A stretch of DNA of 64,000 nucleotides from Meconema thalassinum (GCA_946902985.2 OX336393.1:364480779-364544778); one strand, 5' to 3'; counted from the stretch's first letter, positions 1 to 11,483 are shown. Made by a program: numbers and translations. The notes: generated by a model from the letters alone, not told the origin.

Positions 1-169
1 TCTTTGTAAGAAAACTGTTTGAATTATATTTTCAGGCACAATATTTTTCGTTTTTAATATTTTAAAAACAGTATTTTACGAATTATCATGTCATTTATTC
101 AAGTAGTTCTTGACGCCAATCCAAAACAAACGACCAAACAGACAGACAAAAATTAAACTGACGGTATAT

Positions 170-480
170 TAGGTCATTATACTTACTATAGTCTTCGGAC
201 CCAGAAGTCCTGGGTTCGATTCCCGGCTCTGTCAAGTAATTTAAATTTCGTCTGAGGGTTGGAACGGGGTACAATCAGCCTCATGAGGCAAAACTGAGAA
301 GAAATGGATTAGATTCCCACCTCATCCATCCTAGAAGTGATTTTCCGTAGTTTCCCAACTTCTATTCCATAGGCAAATGCCGGGATGGTTCCTAAGTTAA
401 GGCCACGGCTGCCTCATTCCAAATCCTAGTTTCAATTACACTAAAACACCCATCACAATTACACAAATTATCAGTATTCT
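170..480 (+). mobile_element. tRNA-headed SINE, family A (copy A1)
   Basis: A tRNA-like B box (GGTTCGATTCC, about 213-223) heads this copy. A body block around 262-290 (ggaacggggtacaatcagcc, then gaggcaaaactgag) recurs in copy A2 and, on the other strand, near 13490-13540. The element abuts the next family A copy, giving a head-to-tail pair. There is no coding potential. Ends are approximate because no clear target duplication was found. Confidence 0.7.
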
Positions 481-678
481 TGGCTGTCACCACAGTGGCC
501 CGGGTTCGATTCCCAGCTCTGCCAGTATATGTACTTCTGTTATGATAGCTGGAACGGGGTACACTAATCCGTGTGAGGCAAAACTGAGATGAGGTTGGTT
601 CGATTTCTATCTCAACCATCCTGGAAAGGGTTTTCCCTGGTTTCCCATATCTACTTCATAAAATGCCAGGGTGGTTCC

Positions 679-761
<83 letters not shown>

Positions 762-1290
762 TCGTATGGCTTTTTGTGCCGGGAGTGTCCGAGGACATGT
801 TCGGCTCGCCAGAGGCTGTATCTGCTTCAAGCGAACACCCATAGGGTGAGCTACATGTTCCGTTCAATTTCAAGTAGTTCCAACTTTCGCTACCGGATGT
901 CACTGATACCTAGCGGTGAACGTTGGAACTTTGATACAGCGTTCCAACGTAATCTAACCTAGAAATTTAGCTTCACACAAGTTTAGTCGGTGGAAGGATC
1001 CTTTACATCCCATAAATCTATGACATGGGACCGCCGGCTTTATTTCCTCTCCGAAGGCAGGCATACTGAAGGATTTTTAACGCTCTTAAAAAATCCGCCA
1101 ACTTCAGCCGGGTTTGAACCCGCAATTTTGGGCACAGCAGTTCAGCACGCTACCGACAACGCCACTGAAGCCGCTAGGATGGTACCTAACTTGATGCCAC
1201 GGCTGCTTCCTACCTCAATTACTAATACACACACTGGTACAGACATCACCAGGCCATCAGACAAATTTTACACACACTCAAGTACACGAG
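455..1290 (+). mobile_element. SINE family A (copy A2), split by a SINE of family B
   Basis: The B box lies near 502-512 and is followed by the family A body. The copy is interrupted after about 679 and resumes near 1188 with the expected continuation, which is collinear with copy A1 at about 385-410. The intervening 496 bp are a separate antisense SINE. The right end is uncertain. Confidence 0.65.
680..1175 (-). mobile_element. SINE family B with V-type tail (copy B1)
   Basis: This is a long tRNA-headed SINE read on the minus strand. Its head lies at the right end, with the B box complement (gggtttgaaccc) near 1110. The 3' end carries a (TAAA)n tail of about 85 bp at 680-762. It is flanked by a 12-bp target-site duplication at 668-679 and 1176-1187 (10 of 12 identical). 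The terminal block next to the tail (about 763-810) is the same as in family V SINEs, not the usual family B end, so this is a chimera of two SINE types. Confidence 0.8.
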
Positions 1291-1340
1291 GTTACATGAC
1301 CACGTTGATGCAAAGCCCTTAAAAAATCAACTGCAACACA

Positions 1341-2190
1341 CAAGTTATCAGATAGATTCCACACACAGGCAAGTAGGCCGACATGGGGCTAAAAGGTCAA
1401 GATGTCACTAGGCCCCTAAAAGAACCAACAACTAAAAACATATAAGTTAGGCCTACACCTCATCCAGGGCAGAAACAAAATTCAATTTGACCAGACAGAA
1501 AGCTTAGTCTACTTCATACATGCAGAGTGAAGTATTGATCAGTTGAAACCCACAAAAGTATGACGTAATTGTATCAAGTCTGTTTTACAATATTGTGGTT
1601 TCTTCCTTTTGTATGTTTCAGTAACCACATATTATGTTCATAGCGAACAATGGAGCTCAAACCAACGATCCTTTGTTACCAATCCATCGCATTAGCTTAC
1701 CGGAGTCACGTTACATTGAATGTAGGAAACGCGTGTATGTGTTGGATCTCAACAACATGGTCTGTATTTCAGTATTACTTCACAATTTAATACAATGTGC
1801 CGCGCAATTACAATTAGCGCTAATAGACAATGACGTGTTCCATAGATCTGCAATTCATGGCAGTGTCAGTCACAGATTCCATTTACAAACTCCCCACTAA
1901 CTCACCTCGTGAATAAAACCCACTGCACTCGCTCGCTTCTTCCAAACCTTCCTCGCTTATTTGAATTGGACATTTGATCAGAGCACTTCATAATAGCTGT
2001 CCACAAATTGTTTTGAATCGTCATGTCTAACTAAGGAGCGCGTTAGAATTGTTAGCTCAATATTTCCTTCCCAATATATCTTCATCCGTTCACTGTGCTC
2101 CAGTTAGCGTTCTTCCGGCCATCCTGTGTTCCCCGTCGCGCTCGAGTTGAGCGATTTAACGCCCAAGGCTACGACGCGAGATTAATTAGG
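1341..2190. other. No recognisable feature
   Basis: I see no convincing gene, repeat or RNA here. The longest open frame (1634-1900) has no recognisable domain and no supporting splice or start signals, so I treat it as chance. Confidence 0.4.
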
Positions 2191-2193
2191 GTC

Positions 2194-2740
2194 AGGGCAA
2201 TACTAATATGAACTTGAAGACATCAAGAAAGAAGAAAGAAAAATCATTCGGAAAATACCAGGAACAAGACTCACTCCTGACGGGTACCGACTACAGTCAA
2301 TCAAGACAACTGAAAAATACTCAAACATCGAAGTCGACATCAGAAAAAGACGATTGAAATTCTTCGGGCACATAAGTAGACTGCCGAATACCCGACTAAC
2401 CAAAAGAGGTACTAGATTACATATCACTCAAAAGTACAACACCATGGATGAAAGAAGTACAAAAAGACATGCGAACCGCTAACATAACCTACATATCAGA
2501 TAGAGACTCCTTCCGTAACAAAGTGAACAACTGGGAAGTCCAACCAGAGCAACCAAAACCTACACCTTACAGACCTCAATGGTCTGAAGAAAGAAAATTG
2601 GCATACTCCAACAGTGAAACAATAGTCTACTGGCAAAATAGAAGAACGTCAATAATTGAGTCAAATTGCTTAACACTTTCCAATATTGCGCCAGGATTCG
2701 ATCCTGAAACCTTAGGCAAAATGAAACAATAAGATGGGAT
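2194..2740 (+). pseudogene. Non-LTR retrotransposon, C-terminal coding relic
   Basis: Translation in two frames gives the C-terminal region of a LINE reverse-transcriptase polyprotein. From about 2211 the frame reads ERKIIRKIPG and, further on, RKRRLKFFGHISRL, the basic block after the RT domain in many insect LINEs. A frameshift near 2410-2445 moves the remainder (EVQKDMRTANITYISDRD, then WSEERK) to another frame that stops at 2730. The same family occurs antisense at 27500-28262. The RT core is absent, so the copy is 5' truncated and dead. Confidence 0.75.
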
Positions 2741-2945
2741 AACATCCTTCACCCATGTATAACTGGATGCCTGGACAATTCACATTCCCTCTTGAGCGGA
2801 CATATTCGAGTGTACTAGATCATAAAAACGTATATTGTAACTGTACTATTTTTTGGGATGGTGGTTATTTTACACAAAAAGGAAATCTTTATTTTATAAA
2901 CATATATTTTCATAATAACTCCTTCTTTTACTCTCAACAAACAGA

Positions 2946-3060
2946 TAGGTTGGTTGGTTGGTTCTTAAGTTTAGGGACTGCGACAACGCGGTCATGTAGC
3001 CCCGTGTACTTTGGGTGTGTGTAGAATCTGTCTGTAACCGGTGTTAATTGTGATGACTGT
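2946..3060 (-). mobile_element. SINE family B 3' end fragment
   Basis: This block (centred on the motif ctgcgacaacgcggtcatgt near 2977-2996) matches the 3' end of family B copies near 31690-31800, 55210-55310 and 61140-61270. The (TTGG) repeat at its left edge is the antisense of the ccaacc tail. It runs directly into a family C fragment. Confidence 0.65.
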
Positions 3061-3084
3061 ATTAACGAACAGATACTACTATTT

Positions 3085-3245
3085 CTTCCCGATCAATGCA
3101 CGTGAGATTCTCAAATTGAAATGCCATGTCCTGTGGTTCGTATTCCACGTAACAAAAGGAAGTCCCGTGGCTTATGATCTCGCGATTAACGGTCACGTAA
3201 AACTACAATCTACTACTCTACTCTTCTTTTACTTCCATCTACCAA
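3085..3245 (+). mobile_element. SINE family C body fragment, head missing
   Basis: The sequence from about 3097 is collinear with the body of the family C SINEs at 32061-32252 and 53160-53355, including the block catgtcctgtggttcg. The tRNA-like head is missing. Confidence 0.6.
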
Positions 3246-3249
3246 GGAA

Positions 3250-4110
3250 GATACTATCGGACCTCACACTATCTCAACAAGTCTCCTAATAATAATAAAA
3301 AAACAACAGACAATCATAAAAAGAATATCTATCTAGATATGGAACTCCACAGAGCAAGGCCCCCTACTACCTCACTGCTGAAATATTACAAAAAATTCTT
3401 TAGCTCAGGCGCTAGATTCCTTGCAATGGCCCACCAGCAAGAGGTGGCCATGCTACGAACCTTAACCTATAAAAGTGAACAGGGACAATATAATTCTTAA
3501 AATAACTCGGATATTATCTTTAAAGTAGGCACGAGTATACACTAATACCCCTAGTAGTACTCTAGTGTGTAATGTATTTGGAAACATGACACAATGTGCA
3601 GTGGCTACTTACAGAAAGAGCAGATTGAGTATATTTAAGGTTAGATTGGTCAACAATCAAAGTACGGTACGGAATATACGTTAGTTATATTACGGCGTCT
3701 AGAGGCCTGAACATCACTCTCACATTTAATTCCCACTAATTCACTATAACTTCGACTATTTGAACGATAATTTGTCCAAAATCTCATCTTATTATGCATT
3801 ATCTCATTGACTGAACCAGCAGAAAGAAAGTCGATGTCTTGAAATCAAATGAAAGAATAAACTAAGGCCGTTAATAAACGGAAAGTGACATAGCCTAATA
3901 TACATCTACAAAATATTCTACTCAATGTGCTAGTTCGAAATAGTTCAATACATGGCCAAGAGATGCCGCAGAATTACCGACAATGATGTTGTGAATAAAA
4001 CCAAGATTTCTTGAGGCCCGTCACACATGTGTTTACCCCGTAGATAGACTCACGGTAATGCATATTGTATCTTTCAGTCGGTCAACACAAATTAATTGTC
4101 AATAAGGCAA
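3250..4110. other. No recognisable feature
   Basis: I see no gene. A short piece at about 4075-4095 (tttcagtcggtcaacac) matches the end of the fold-back element at 17071-17613 and may be a residual terminus. Confidence 0.4.
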
Positions 4111-4129
4111 CACTGTCAAAATAGCTGGG

Positions 4130-5240
4130 TTAAATATAAACAACCTGAGATATGCAGATGATACAATCCTGATGGCTGAAACTGAAGAAGATTTAAATAA
4201 AAAATCTCTTACTGAGTGGGAAAGAGGAAAGTTCAAAAACTGGACTAATGTTGAATGTCAAGAAAACAAACATTATGACAACTACAACTGTCAATTCATG
4301 GCATGTAAGAGGAGAAAAAATGGAGATAGTCTCTGTTTTTAACTATCTTGGCTCACAGATTTCTGCTGATGGTGACTGCAGCCATGAAAACAAAAGACGA
4401 TTGCTACTTGATAGACCGTCATCTTCAAATCTGGACAATATCTTACGGAGTAGAGACAAACAAATACCGGGTGAGTTAGCCGAGGTCGTTGCGGCATGAC
4501 AGTTGGCAGTCGCTCACATCCGGGAGGCGAGGAGGTTCGAATCCCCCCGCCGGCAACCTTGAAGATGGTCTTCTGTGGTTTCCCATCTTCCTTCCAGGCA
4601 AATGCCGGGGTTGGTCCCTAACTATAGGCCACAGCCGCTACCTTCCAACTCCTCGAACCTCCCATCCAACATTCCTCCCCAACGGTACTTGTAGCTCACC
4701 CATTGGGTGTCCGTCTCGAAGCAGCTACAAAACTGGCGAGCCGAACATGTCCTCGGACACTCCCGGCACTAAAAGCCATACGCTAAAAAATTAACAACAA
4801 AGATCCGTATAGTAAGGGCTATGGTTTTTCCAGTTGTGATGTATGGATGTGAGACCTGGACCATAAAAAAAGCTGAACGCCGTAGAATTATGGTGTTGGA
4901 GAAAATTACTTAAGAGTTCGATGGACTGCGAAGAGAACAAATAAGTCAGTTTTACAGCAAATTAAATCAGAGTGTTCCGTGGAGGGCTTAATCCTGAAAC
5001 AAAAACTGAGATACCTTGGACACATCATGAGAAGACGTAATTCATTTGAGATGACCTTAATGCTGGGGAAGATATAAGGCACAAGGAGAAGAGGGAAGCA
5101 ACGAATGAGATGGATGGATGGCATCACAGAAGCACTTAATTCCAGCTTGGAAAATCTTCGGGAGGCAGTGCAGGACAGAATAAATTGGCGTAGTTTTGGT
5201 ACATGGGGTCACGGATAGTCGGAATCGACTAAACGAATAA
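4130..5240 (+). pseudogene. L1-like LINE reverse-transcriptase relic split by a SINE
   Basis: The left part contains the RT catalytic motif as NNLRYADDTILMAE (about 4140-4182), followed in shifted frames by a YLGSQISADGDCSHE block ending near 4460. A SINE occupies about 4466-4790. Coding resumes at about 4801 with KIRIVRAMVFPVVMYGCETW, the post-RT region, and later in other frames with KLRYLGHIMRR and RMRWMDGITEAL. Several frameshifts and stops make it a pseudogene. The domain order matches L1-clade LINEs, but clade assignment from these motifs alone is tentative. Confidence 0.8.
4466..4790 (+). mobile_element. SINE family V (copy V1) inserted in a LINE
   Basis: The tRNA-like head carries a B box ggttcgaatcc at about 4533-4543. 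The element ends with the block ggcactaaaagccatacgc followed by A residues, shared with copies at 11450-11797 and 32931-33275. It interrupts the reading frame of the surrounding LINE, so it is younger than that copy. Confidence 0.85.
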
Positions 5241-5249
5241 AGAGAGAGA

Positions 5250-5697
5250 GAGAAACAACCTTTCGCACAAGAAGATTAGTCTAAACAAATGAGGGAGTGT
5301 GAATGATCTCTTGTCGCGTGATTGGCTCTAGTTGTGGCTGACCTCATCTGGTTAGGGGCCACTGGTTCAATTGGTGAGTACACACTCGCACCACCAAGAG
5401 TAAATAATTAGCCCAGGCGTTGATTGATAATGTATACTTTTTAGAACAGTGCTCTCCACGTAATTGCAATTGATTCATTTTGTTTGGCTAGCTTTTAATC
5501 GAGATAATTGCGGCTTAAGTAAGCACATGGACAGACAGACACAATGTTTTCTCTCGTACAGACATGGGATGGATGGACCCCCATGAGTTTAAACAGTAGT
5601 GTCACACTCTCATGCCACCATAACGTGGACAGGGCACTGGGCATGACTCGGGGCAGAAGAACGCAACACCAGGAACTACGGCACTGATAACAGCAAT
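5250..5697. other. No recognisable feature
   Basis: The stretch begins with a short (GA)n run that may be the LINE tail. No gene or repeat was otherwise recognised. Confidence 0.35.
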
Positions 5698-6708
5698 AAT
5701 AAGAAGTTCCGTAATGAACTAAGGAGCCTACTTTTCTTAAAATTAAGATTCATGCCAATGATTAATCTACAGTATATGAACCTATCTAGAATAATGACGA
5801 AATTAAGTTAGTAATATCGAAATGTTTAATTAGTTATAAATATGCCTGGGATAATGTAGGCTAATAGAGCACTACAGTTGGCAGCCCTGGTAACTGAATA
5901 TATTCTTAGTTCCATCTCATAGGGTACAGAATACAGAATTTGGTTGAAGTCCAATGGACGTTACATGCAGTTAGACGTTTCATCTATCAGCACGCGTAAA
6001 ATCATGTTGGCAACAATGTCATGCGTGTGCTGGTCAGAAATAATCTGAAATATTATATCTTGTTGTGCCAATTATGGATGAAATCCATTGGTCAGTATAG
6101 AAGTTACATGTATTTTAAAATTCGACATATCAGCAGGCATAGAAGCATGTTGGCAGCACTGACTTATATGAATTACTCCAAATTAATCTAAAATGTCAGG
6201 TACTATACGTATGAATAGTTTAAAGCTGTCGACTTGCATACTTTCTGATGTATTGGTATTTGGATAAAAAATAGAGAGAGCAATTATTAACAGTTGGCAG
6301 TCCTGGTGCCTCCTAAAAATAGGCTCAGTCATATGTGTTTATGTACACATATTACATACAATATTTGGTTGAAATCCAATTAATAGTGTAGAAGTTATAT
6401 GCATTTAAAATTGGACCTATCAGAAGGCTTTAAATTATTTTGGCAACACTGTCATGTATGGCCTCCTGGAAATTAAACTGAAATGTATTATATACATGTG
6501 TCCCAATTTTGGAATAGCTCCCATGCATACCTTCCAAGATATCCAACATGGAACTCCAATTTCTAGTGCGTTTTTTCAGCAGTTGGTAGCACTGACATCC
6601 TTTTCAAATATGGGCTTGAGATATTCCGGTATACATCTTTACTCACACTAAATTTGGGTCCGATTGCTGCAGCCGTTTAGGAGTTGATGGGGGACACACA
6701 CCCACAGT

Positions 6709-6740
<32 letters not shown>

Positions 6741-6830
6741 AGGACCGACAGACAGACCCACATTTTCCCGGATCGATCTCATAAGTCTACTTTTTCCTCA
6801 TTTTTGCAAAATGTGAAAAGTAGGCTAAAA
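5698..6830 (-). mobile_element. Family T element, non-coding, Helentron-like (copy T1)
   Basis: The left end holds the terminal hairpin region (agttccgtaatgaact near 5704). A 13-bp subterminal repeat, AGCCTACTTTTC-like, lies just inside it, and its inverted partner (gaaaagtaggct) lies at about 6816-6827. A (GACA)n microsatellite at about 6710-6755 precedes the block tttcccggatcgatctcata. There is no coding potential. Collinear copies occur at 19566-20943, 55593-56769 and, inverted, ending at 60874. I orient it with the hairpin at its 3' end by analogy with Helentron-type elements. Confidence 0.75.
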
Positions 6831-7260
6831 AAAACTTGCCAACTACAACACAGCATACATCATCAACTTGCATAGGAAACGCAAACGGAACATCAGATGT
6901 GGGCTCTTGTGCATTGTCAGTTGTCTATTTCAAAGTACGTTATTTTGGTTAGTAGCGCTCTGAAAATTGTTATTGAAGCCAACTGCTATTAACAAACACC
7001 ACGTTCACACATTACAAATAAGGAAATTGTCAACATTAACTTTCAAGTAATAAACTTACCAAAAACACGTCGCCATGTTGGATTGCAACTTCACTTCACC
7101 GCAATCCCCTGTTGCGAGGTTTGGCGACTGTCTGGACGACATTATTGGTGAAAAATACTGATTGCACTAACAGGCAAAACCATTGGCCTGGTAAAGATTA
7201 TTGATACATGACTTCCCCCACTGTGCGTGACAAAAACCAGTGGTGTTTTTATATTAGCTT
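6831..7260. other. No recognisable feature
   Basis: No gene or repeat family recognised. Confidence 0.35.
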
Positions 7261-7270
7261 GGGGCCGCGC

Positions 7271-7271
<1 letters not shown>

Positions 7272-7301
<30 letters not shown>

Positions 7302-7682
7302 TCTGTCGTATGGCTTTTAGTGCCGGGAGTGTCCGAGGACATGTTCGGCTCGCCTGAGTCTGTAGCTGCTTCCAGCGGATACCGTTCCGTTCAATTTCAA
7401 GTAGTTCCAACTTCCGCTATAAGATATCAATGATACCTAGTGAGGAACGTTGGAACTTTGATAGAGCGTTCCGACAAAATCTAACCTAACAATTTAGCTT
7501 CACACAAGCTTAGTCTGTGGAAAGATCTTTTACATGCCATAAATCTATGACATGTCTCCGAAGGAAGACATACTGAGGGATTTTTAACGCTCTTAAAAAA
7601 TCCGACGACTTCGGCCGGGTTTGAACCCGCTATCTTGGGAACAGCAGTTCAGCATGCTACCAACTACGCCACCGAAGCCACT
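7272..7682 (-). mobile_element. SINE family B with V-type tail (copy B2)
   Basis: This has the same chimeric structure as copy B1: a (TTTA)n tail at 7272-7302 on the left, the V-type 3' block, and a tRNA-like head on the right (B box complement near 7618-7630). An 11-bp target-site duplication flanks it at 7261-7271 and 7683-7693 with one mismatch. Confidence 0.85.
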
Positions 7683-7693
7683 GGGGCCACGCT

Positions 7694-8335
7694 AAATTAC
7701 CATTATTGGTCTAGGCGAAAACCATTGGCCTGGAACCAATAATGTTGGCACTACTAAAAATGCAATAATACCCTCTAGCGATAAAATATTCAACTTCTGT
7801 ACCTTAGTAACATTAGCCATTTCTATAGTAAATTTTGCGCATTTTCATGACGTCGGACAACGGACACTGCACGAGTTCCCAGATGTGTTCATAAATACCA
7901 CGTACTGTACCTCAATGCATTGTTTTATTTACCAAACATTCCCTACTCTCGAACTTCTCAACACATTGCTGGAGATATCTTGAGGACCTCCGGACTCGTG
8001 CGTTGGGTGGAGCTCAAAACCAAGTAGGCCTACTACAGTGTGCGGACTTTCCCGTCCAACGCGCGGATTCTAATGTCAGATGAATTACAAAATAACGTTG
8101 TATATCGAAAATGTACTAATTAGTAATTACGTATCACAAAATAAGAATCTAGCATCGCGTACTATCAACTCATGACCAATAAGCTATTATATAAGACAGG
8201 GGAAATACAGTTTTTAAAGACATTGAAGTCCGTTAAATGTCAGAGCCCATAAAAGTCCACCGTCCACTCTTATTAACTCTGGAGGGACTAGGTGTACTGG
8301 AGACTACTCAGAGCGGAGCACGAAGCCATCGCAGG
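7694..8335. other. No recognisable feature
   Basis: No gene or repeat family recognised before the inverted repeat that follows. Confidence 0.35.
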
Positions 8336-8590
8336 GTATACTCTGTGAGCTGCCAGAATGGGATTGACATTTGGCCGGAAATTCCACGTCAGTCATCACC
8401 CCTCTGCCTCTTGACCAATCCATGTTCGCATAGTTGATGTCATAATACTCGGCGTTGCAGTATCACAGCCCACGTGCGTCAGTGCCTGGTTAGTGTGCGC
8501 GGTAGGAGCGAACAGTTTGGCTACCTCGTTCCCTGACCACATGGGGAGGCGAGAACTGTCAATCCCATTCTGGCAGCTCACAGAGTATAC
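8336..8590. repeat. 255-bp element bounded by perfect 34-bp inverted repeats
   Basis: Positions 8336-8369 are the exact reverse complement of 8557-8590, separated by 187 bp with no recognisable coding content. This looks like a small inverted-repeat transposon (MITE), but I found no target-site duplication next to the arms. Confidence 0.8.
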
Positions 8591-8637
8591 ACTCGCTCAA
8601 TGAGCGCAACGTGGAGAGGTATGTCTTATCTCAGAAT

Positions 8638-8682
8638 AGGGGCAGATGACCTCGCTGTTCCGCCCCTTAAAAAAACAATAAC
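8638..8682 (+). mobile_element. Ultra-short retroposon, 45 bp
   Basis: This 45-bp insert starts aggggcagatgacctcg and ends in an A-rich aacaataac tail. A perfect 11-bp target-site duplication flanks it at 8627-8637 and 8683-8693. The insert is little more than a GGGGC...GCCCC hairpin plus tail, matching the 3' end of the LINE relic at 11161-12145. Confidence 0.85.
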
Positions 8683-8914
8683 TATCTCAGAATCGGCCTG
8701 TATATTTTCATCTGTAAAACTCAGCATTTCTACTAGAGCAGCGGTTCCCAACCTTTTACGACTCCTGAATCTCTTCTACATCGATCTGAGCAGGCTACAT
8801 GTAGGCCTAACTGTTCCTTGGCGGGGTCGCGGTGCTTTGTTAGTATTGTCAGAACACAAAGAAGCTGGCAGATTAATTTTCCATTGTAGTCAAATCAAAT
8901 GCATTTCTAACGCT

Positions 8915-9740
8915 GAGGGCCGTATTTATAAATAGGCTAAGTAGGCTGCAGCCAAGAGCGGCATAACGTTCAGGGGCGACAGTTTGGCAATTTATTCAAA
9001 AGTCAAAATGAAGTATTACAGACGTTAATGATATTTTCCGCACGAATTTAAGAATACATGTTACTTAAACTTATGTTTTAGTCCTCCTATAGTTTTTCCT
9101 GTCTTAGAAGAGTTAAGAACTATCTGCGAACTAGTATTTTTGAAACACGTTTAATCTCACTTTCATTACTTTGCATTGAGCCAAATACGACAAAAACACT
9201 TTCATATGAGGACATTATTAATGAGATTTCCATAAGAAATCTCGTAAGAAAGCTATGGAAATTTGCTTTAGAGAAGATTGTATATTTTTCAACGAATAAG
9301 CCAGTAATTAACTACACTTTGTGTAATTTAAATTTGCCGTGTAGGACAACTTAATTCAAATTGAACACAGTTCTTCAATTACGCAAAAGATAGTCATTAG
9401 TATTAAAATATAAACATATGTGTAAAATAGTGATCACTGATCTCCAAGAACAAATTAATTAATCAAGTTCGAAACTCATTTCATTTTTTAACGAATCTTA
9501 AAAGAAGTAAGTAAAAAAAAAACAAGTAGATAACTCATTTCATTATGTAATTCATTATGTAAACCATTAAAATTGTAGTTTTATCAAAACTAAATGAACT
9601 TTATGTTTAAAAAAGTTGAAAACTCCAATGAGCTCTATCCTTTTGTTGTATGAAACAAATGTATGAAGTAAATATAAACTACAGAGGGGGCGGCAAATGG
9701 ACTTTAGCCTATAGGCGGCATACTCTTAAATCCGGCCCTG
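8915..9740. mobile_element. hAT-like non-autonomous DNA transposon (inner, nested)
   Basis: The ends are GAGGGCCGTATTTA on the left and the complement of CAGGGCCGGATTTA on the right. The flanking 8-bp duplication ctaacgct (8907-8914) / ctaacgtt (9741-9748) has one mismatch. The 826-bp AT-rich interior has no open frame of note. It sits inside the larger hAT-like element. Confidence 0.7.
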
Positions 9741-9872
9741 CTAACGTTGTTACATAACTGTAAATCAGGCATATGTGATAAATATTAATTTATTGTGGAA
9801 ATAATGTGATAAATTCCCGATGTTACACATACGTAACAAAGGGCATTACAGTGTTAATTTAATTTTAAAATA

Positions 9873-10208
9873 ATAATGAAAATGAAAATCCACAGCCTGC
9901 TTCCAGTCTCCGACCGGGTCACGTATGGAATGAATGAAGCCCCCATCTAGCGGCGAGGATATGAACTGTGCCGGCTTTCGAGGCCTGACGCACTCCTCTG
10001 GGGCAATGATTAAATGAATGACAGATGAAATGAAATGATAGTGGAGAGTGTTGCTGGAATGAAATTTTGACAGGGAAAACCGGAGTACCCGGAGAAAAAC
10101 CTGTCTACATCCGTTTTGTCCAGCACAGATCTCACATGGAGTGGCCGGGATTTAACCACGGACCCAGCGGTGAGAGGCCGGCGTGCTGCCGCCTAAGCGC
10201 GGAGGCTT
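9873..10208 (-). mobile_element. SINE family D
   Basis: Read on the minus strand, a tRNA-like head (ggcggcagcacgccggcctc, then a B box-like ggttaaatccc near 10148-10158) is followed by a body ending at the left in an AT-rich tail. A (TAA)n tract lies at the right edge (10210-10233). A truncated sense copy lies at 27184-27310. Confidence 0.75.
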
Positions 10209-10594
10209 CAATAATAATAATAATAATAATAATATTTTTATCATCTGAGAAAGCATAATCTCTTATCGTCCTATTGTAATCTCTTTAAATATATATGATC
10301 CAGGACAAACCCCCAAAGAAGAAGACAGGTAGCCTCAGGACAAAGGAGAGAAAGGAACAACACAGCCAGAGGATGCGTGACTACTGGGTAAACATCAAGA
10401 CCTAATCCAAACACAATAGTTGAATGTCGTGGTCCGTAGTTGGCCTATACGGAACAAGAAGAAGGACAATGCCACAGAAATTAAGGAAACAGTAATAGGC
10501 CTAACCTCGAAACCCGCCATTATGGAAAAGTGTTTGGTGAACCCCTTGAAATAATTTGCTCGCGAACCACTGGTTGGGAAACGATGTACCAGAG

Positions 10595-11083
10595 TATCGT
10601 GTGGGACTAACAATATATGCTGGTGTTGAGAAATGTGTGTTTTTCTAATGAGTGAGAAAGAACGTGTCATTACGAAGCGAGCGTCGTGAAAAAGAATGGA
10701 GACGCAAGGGAGAATAATTGTTTGTAATGTCATTAGCTAAGTCTGCACGGCCTTTGTCGTAAATACTACAACCCTATAGGGGAGAGGAGAAACAGGAGAG
10801 GGAGGGAAAAGAAAAGGTCGCCAACATTTTCAATTCAAAAGACGAGACGTAAAGAAGAATGGGCACTCCGTCTTCCATCAGGGTGCGTTGTGCACAAAAG
10901 AGCGCGGGCGCTCGCGCTTTTCAGTGTCAGCTCCCATCTTAACGGCTCGGGTGCAAAGTGGTAGCGCCATGTCTAAAGTGGAAGAGAGAATTCCTTGATT
11001 AGACCGACAGCTCTCACCTTAAACTCTCATAGCCAAGATGCCTGATTCCTCTCTGCATTAACCAGTGCACCACTTACGGTAGG
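10595..11083. other. No recognisable feature
   Basis: No gene or repeat family recognised. It is immediately followed by a perfect 34-bp tandem duplication (11084-11117 and 11118-11151). Confidence 0.35.
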
Positions 11084-11151
11084 CTATACAGTGTGATAAA
11101 TACAAGTATCAAATAGTCTATACAGTGTGATAAATACAAGTATCAAATAGT
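11084..11151. repeat. Perfect 34-bp tandem duplication
   Basis: Two identical 34-bp units beginning ctatacagtgtgataaatac lie head to tail, then the sequence diverges. This is a simple recent duplication. Confidence 0.9.
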
Positions 11152-11160
11152 CTAGGTGAA

Positions 11161-11197
<37 letters not shown>

Positions 11198-11449
11198 TTG
11201 TTGTTTTAAGAGGCTGAACTACGAGGACATCTGCCCCTCTCAACACAGGTTAAAAAATACAAATTTGGAATTGAATTTAAAATTTAGAGGTGCACACCTA
11301 AATTTGAAAAAAAAAACTAATATTAATAAAACAAAAAATTAAATAAAAATAATAATTATAAAAACTAACAAAAATTACGGAAAAACAAAATAAATAATCA
11401 TACAAAAACCAACAAGTCGTTGAGTCAACGTTCACTGGAAAATTTAGAT

Positions 11450-11483
<34 letters not shown>

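Larger units (their letters stand above)
8739..10586. mobile_element. hAT-like non-autonomous DNA transposon (outer)
   Basis: The left terminus CAGCGGTTCCCAACC (8739-8753) and the right terminus (10572-10586, reverse complement CATCGTTTCCCAACC) match at 13 of 15 positions. An 8-bp duplication, tactagag at 8731-8738 and taccagag at 10587-10594, has one mismatch. An 8-bp duplication and CA(G/T)NGGTTCCCAACC ends are typical of hAT elements. No transposase was seen. It contains a second hAT-like element and a SINE. Confidence 0.7.

Noticed and set aside
589..962. Open frames rich in Ile/Tyr/Leu/Phe
   Set aside because: They are translations of the (TTTA)n SINE tail, not genes.
6710..6755. (GACA)n and similar tandem tracts considered as a CRISPR-like array
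   Set aside because: Simple microsatellites inside family T elements. There are no spacers and the genome is eukaryotic.
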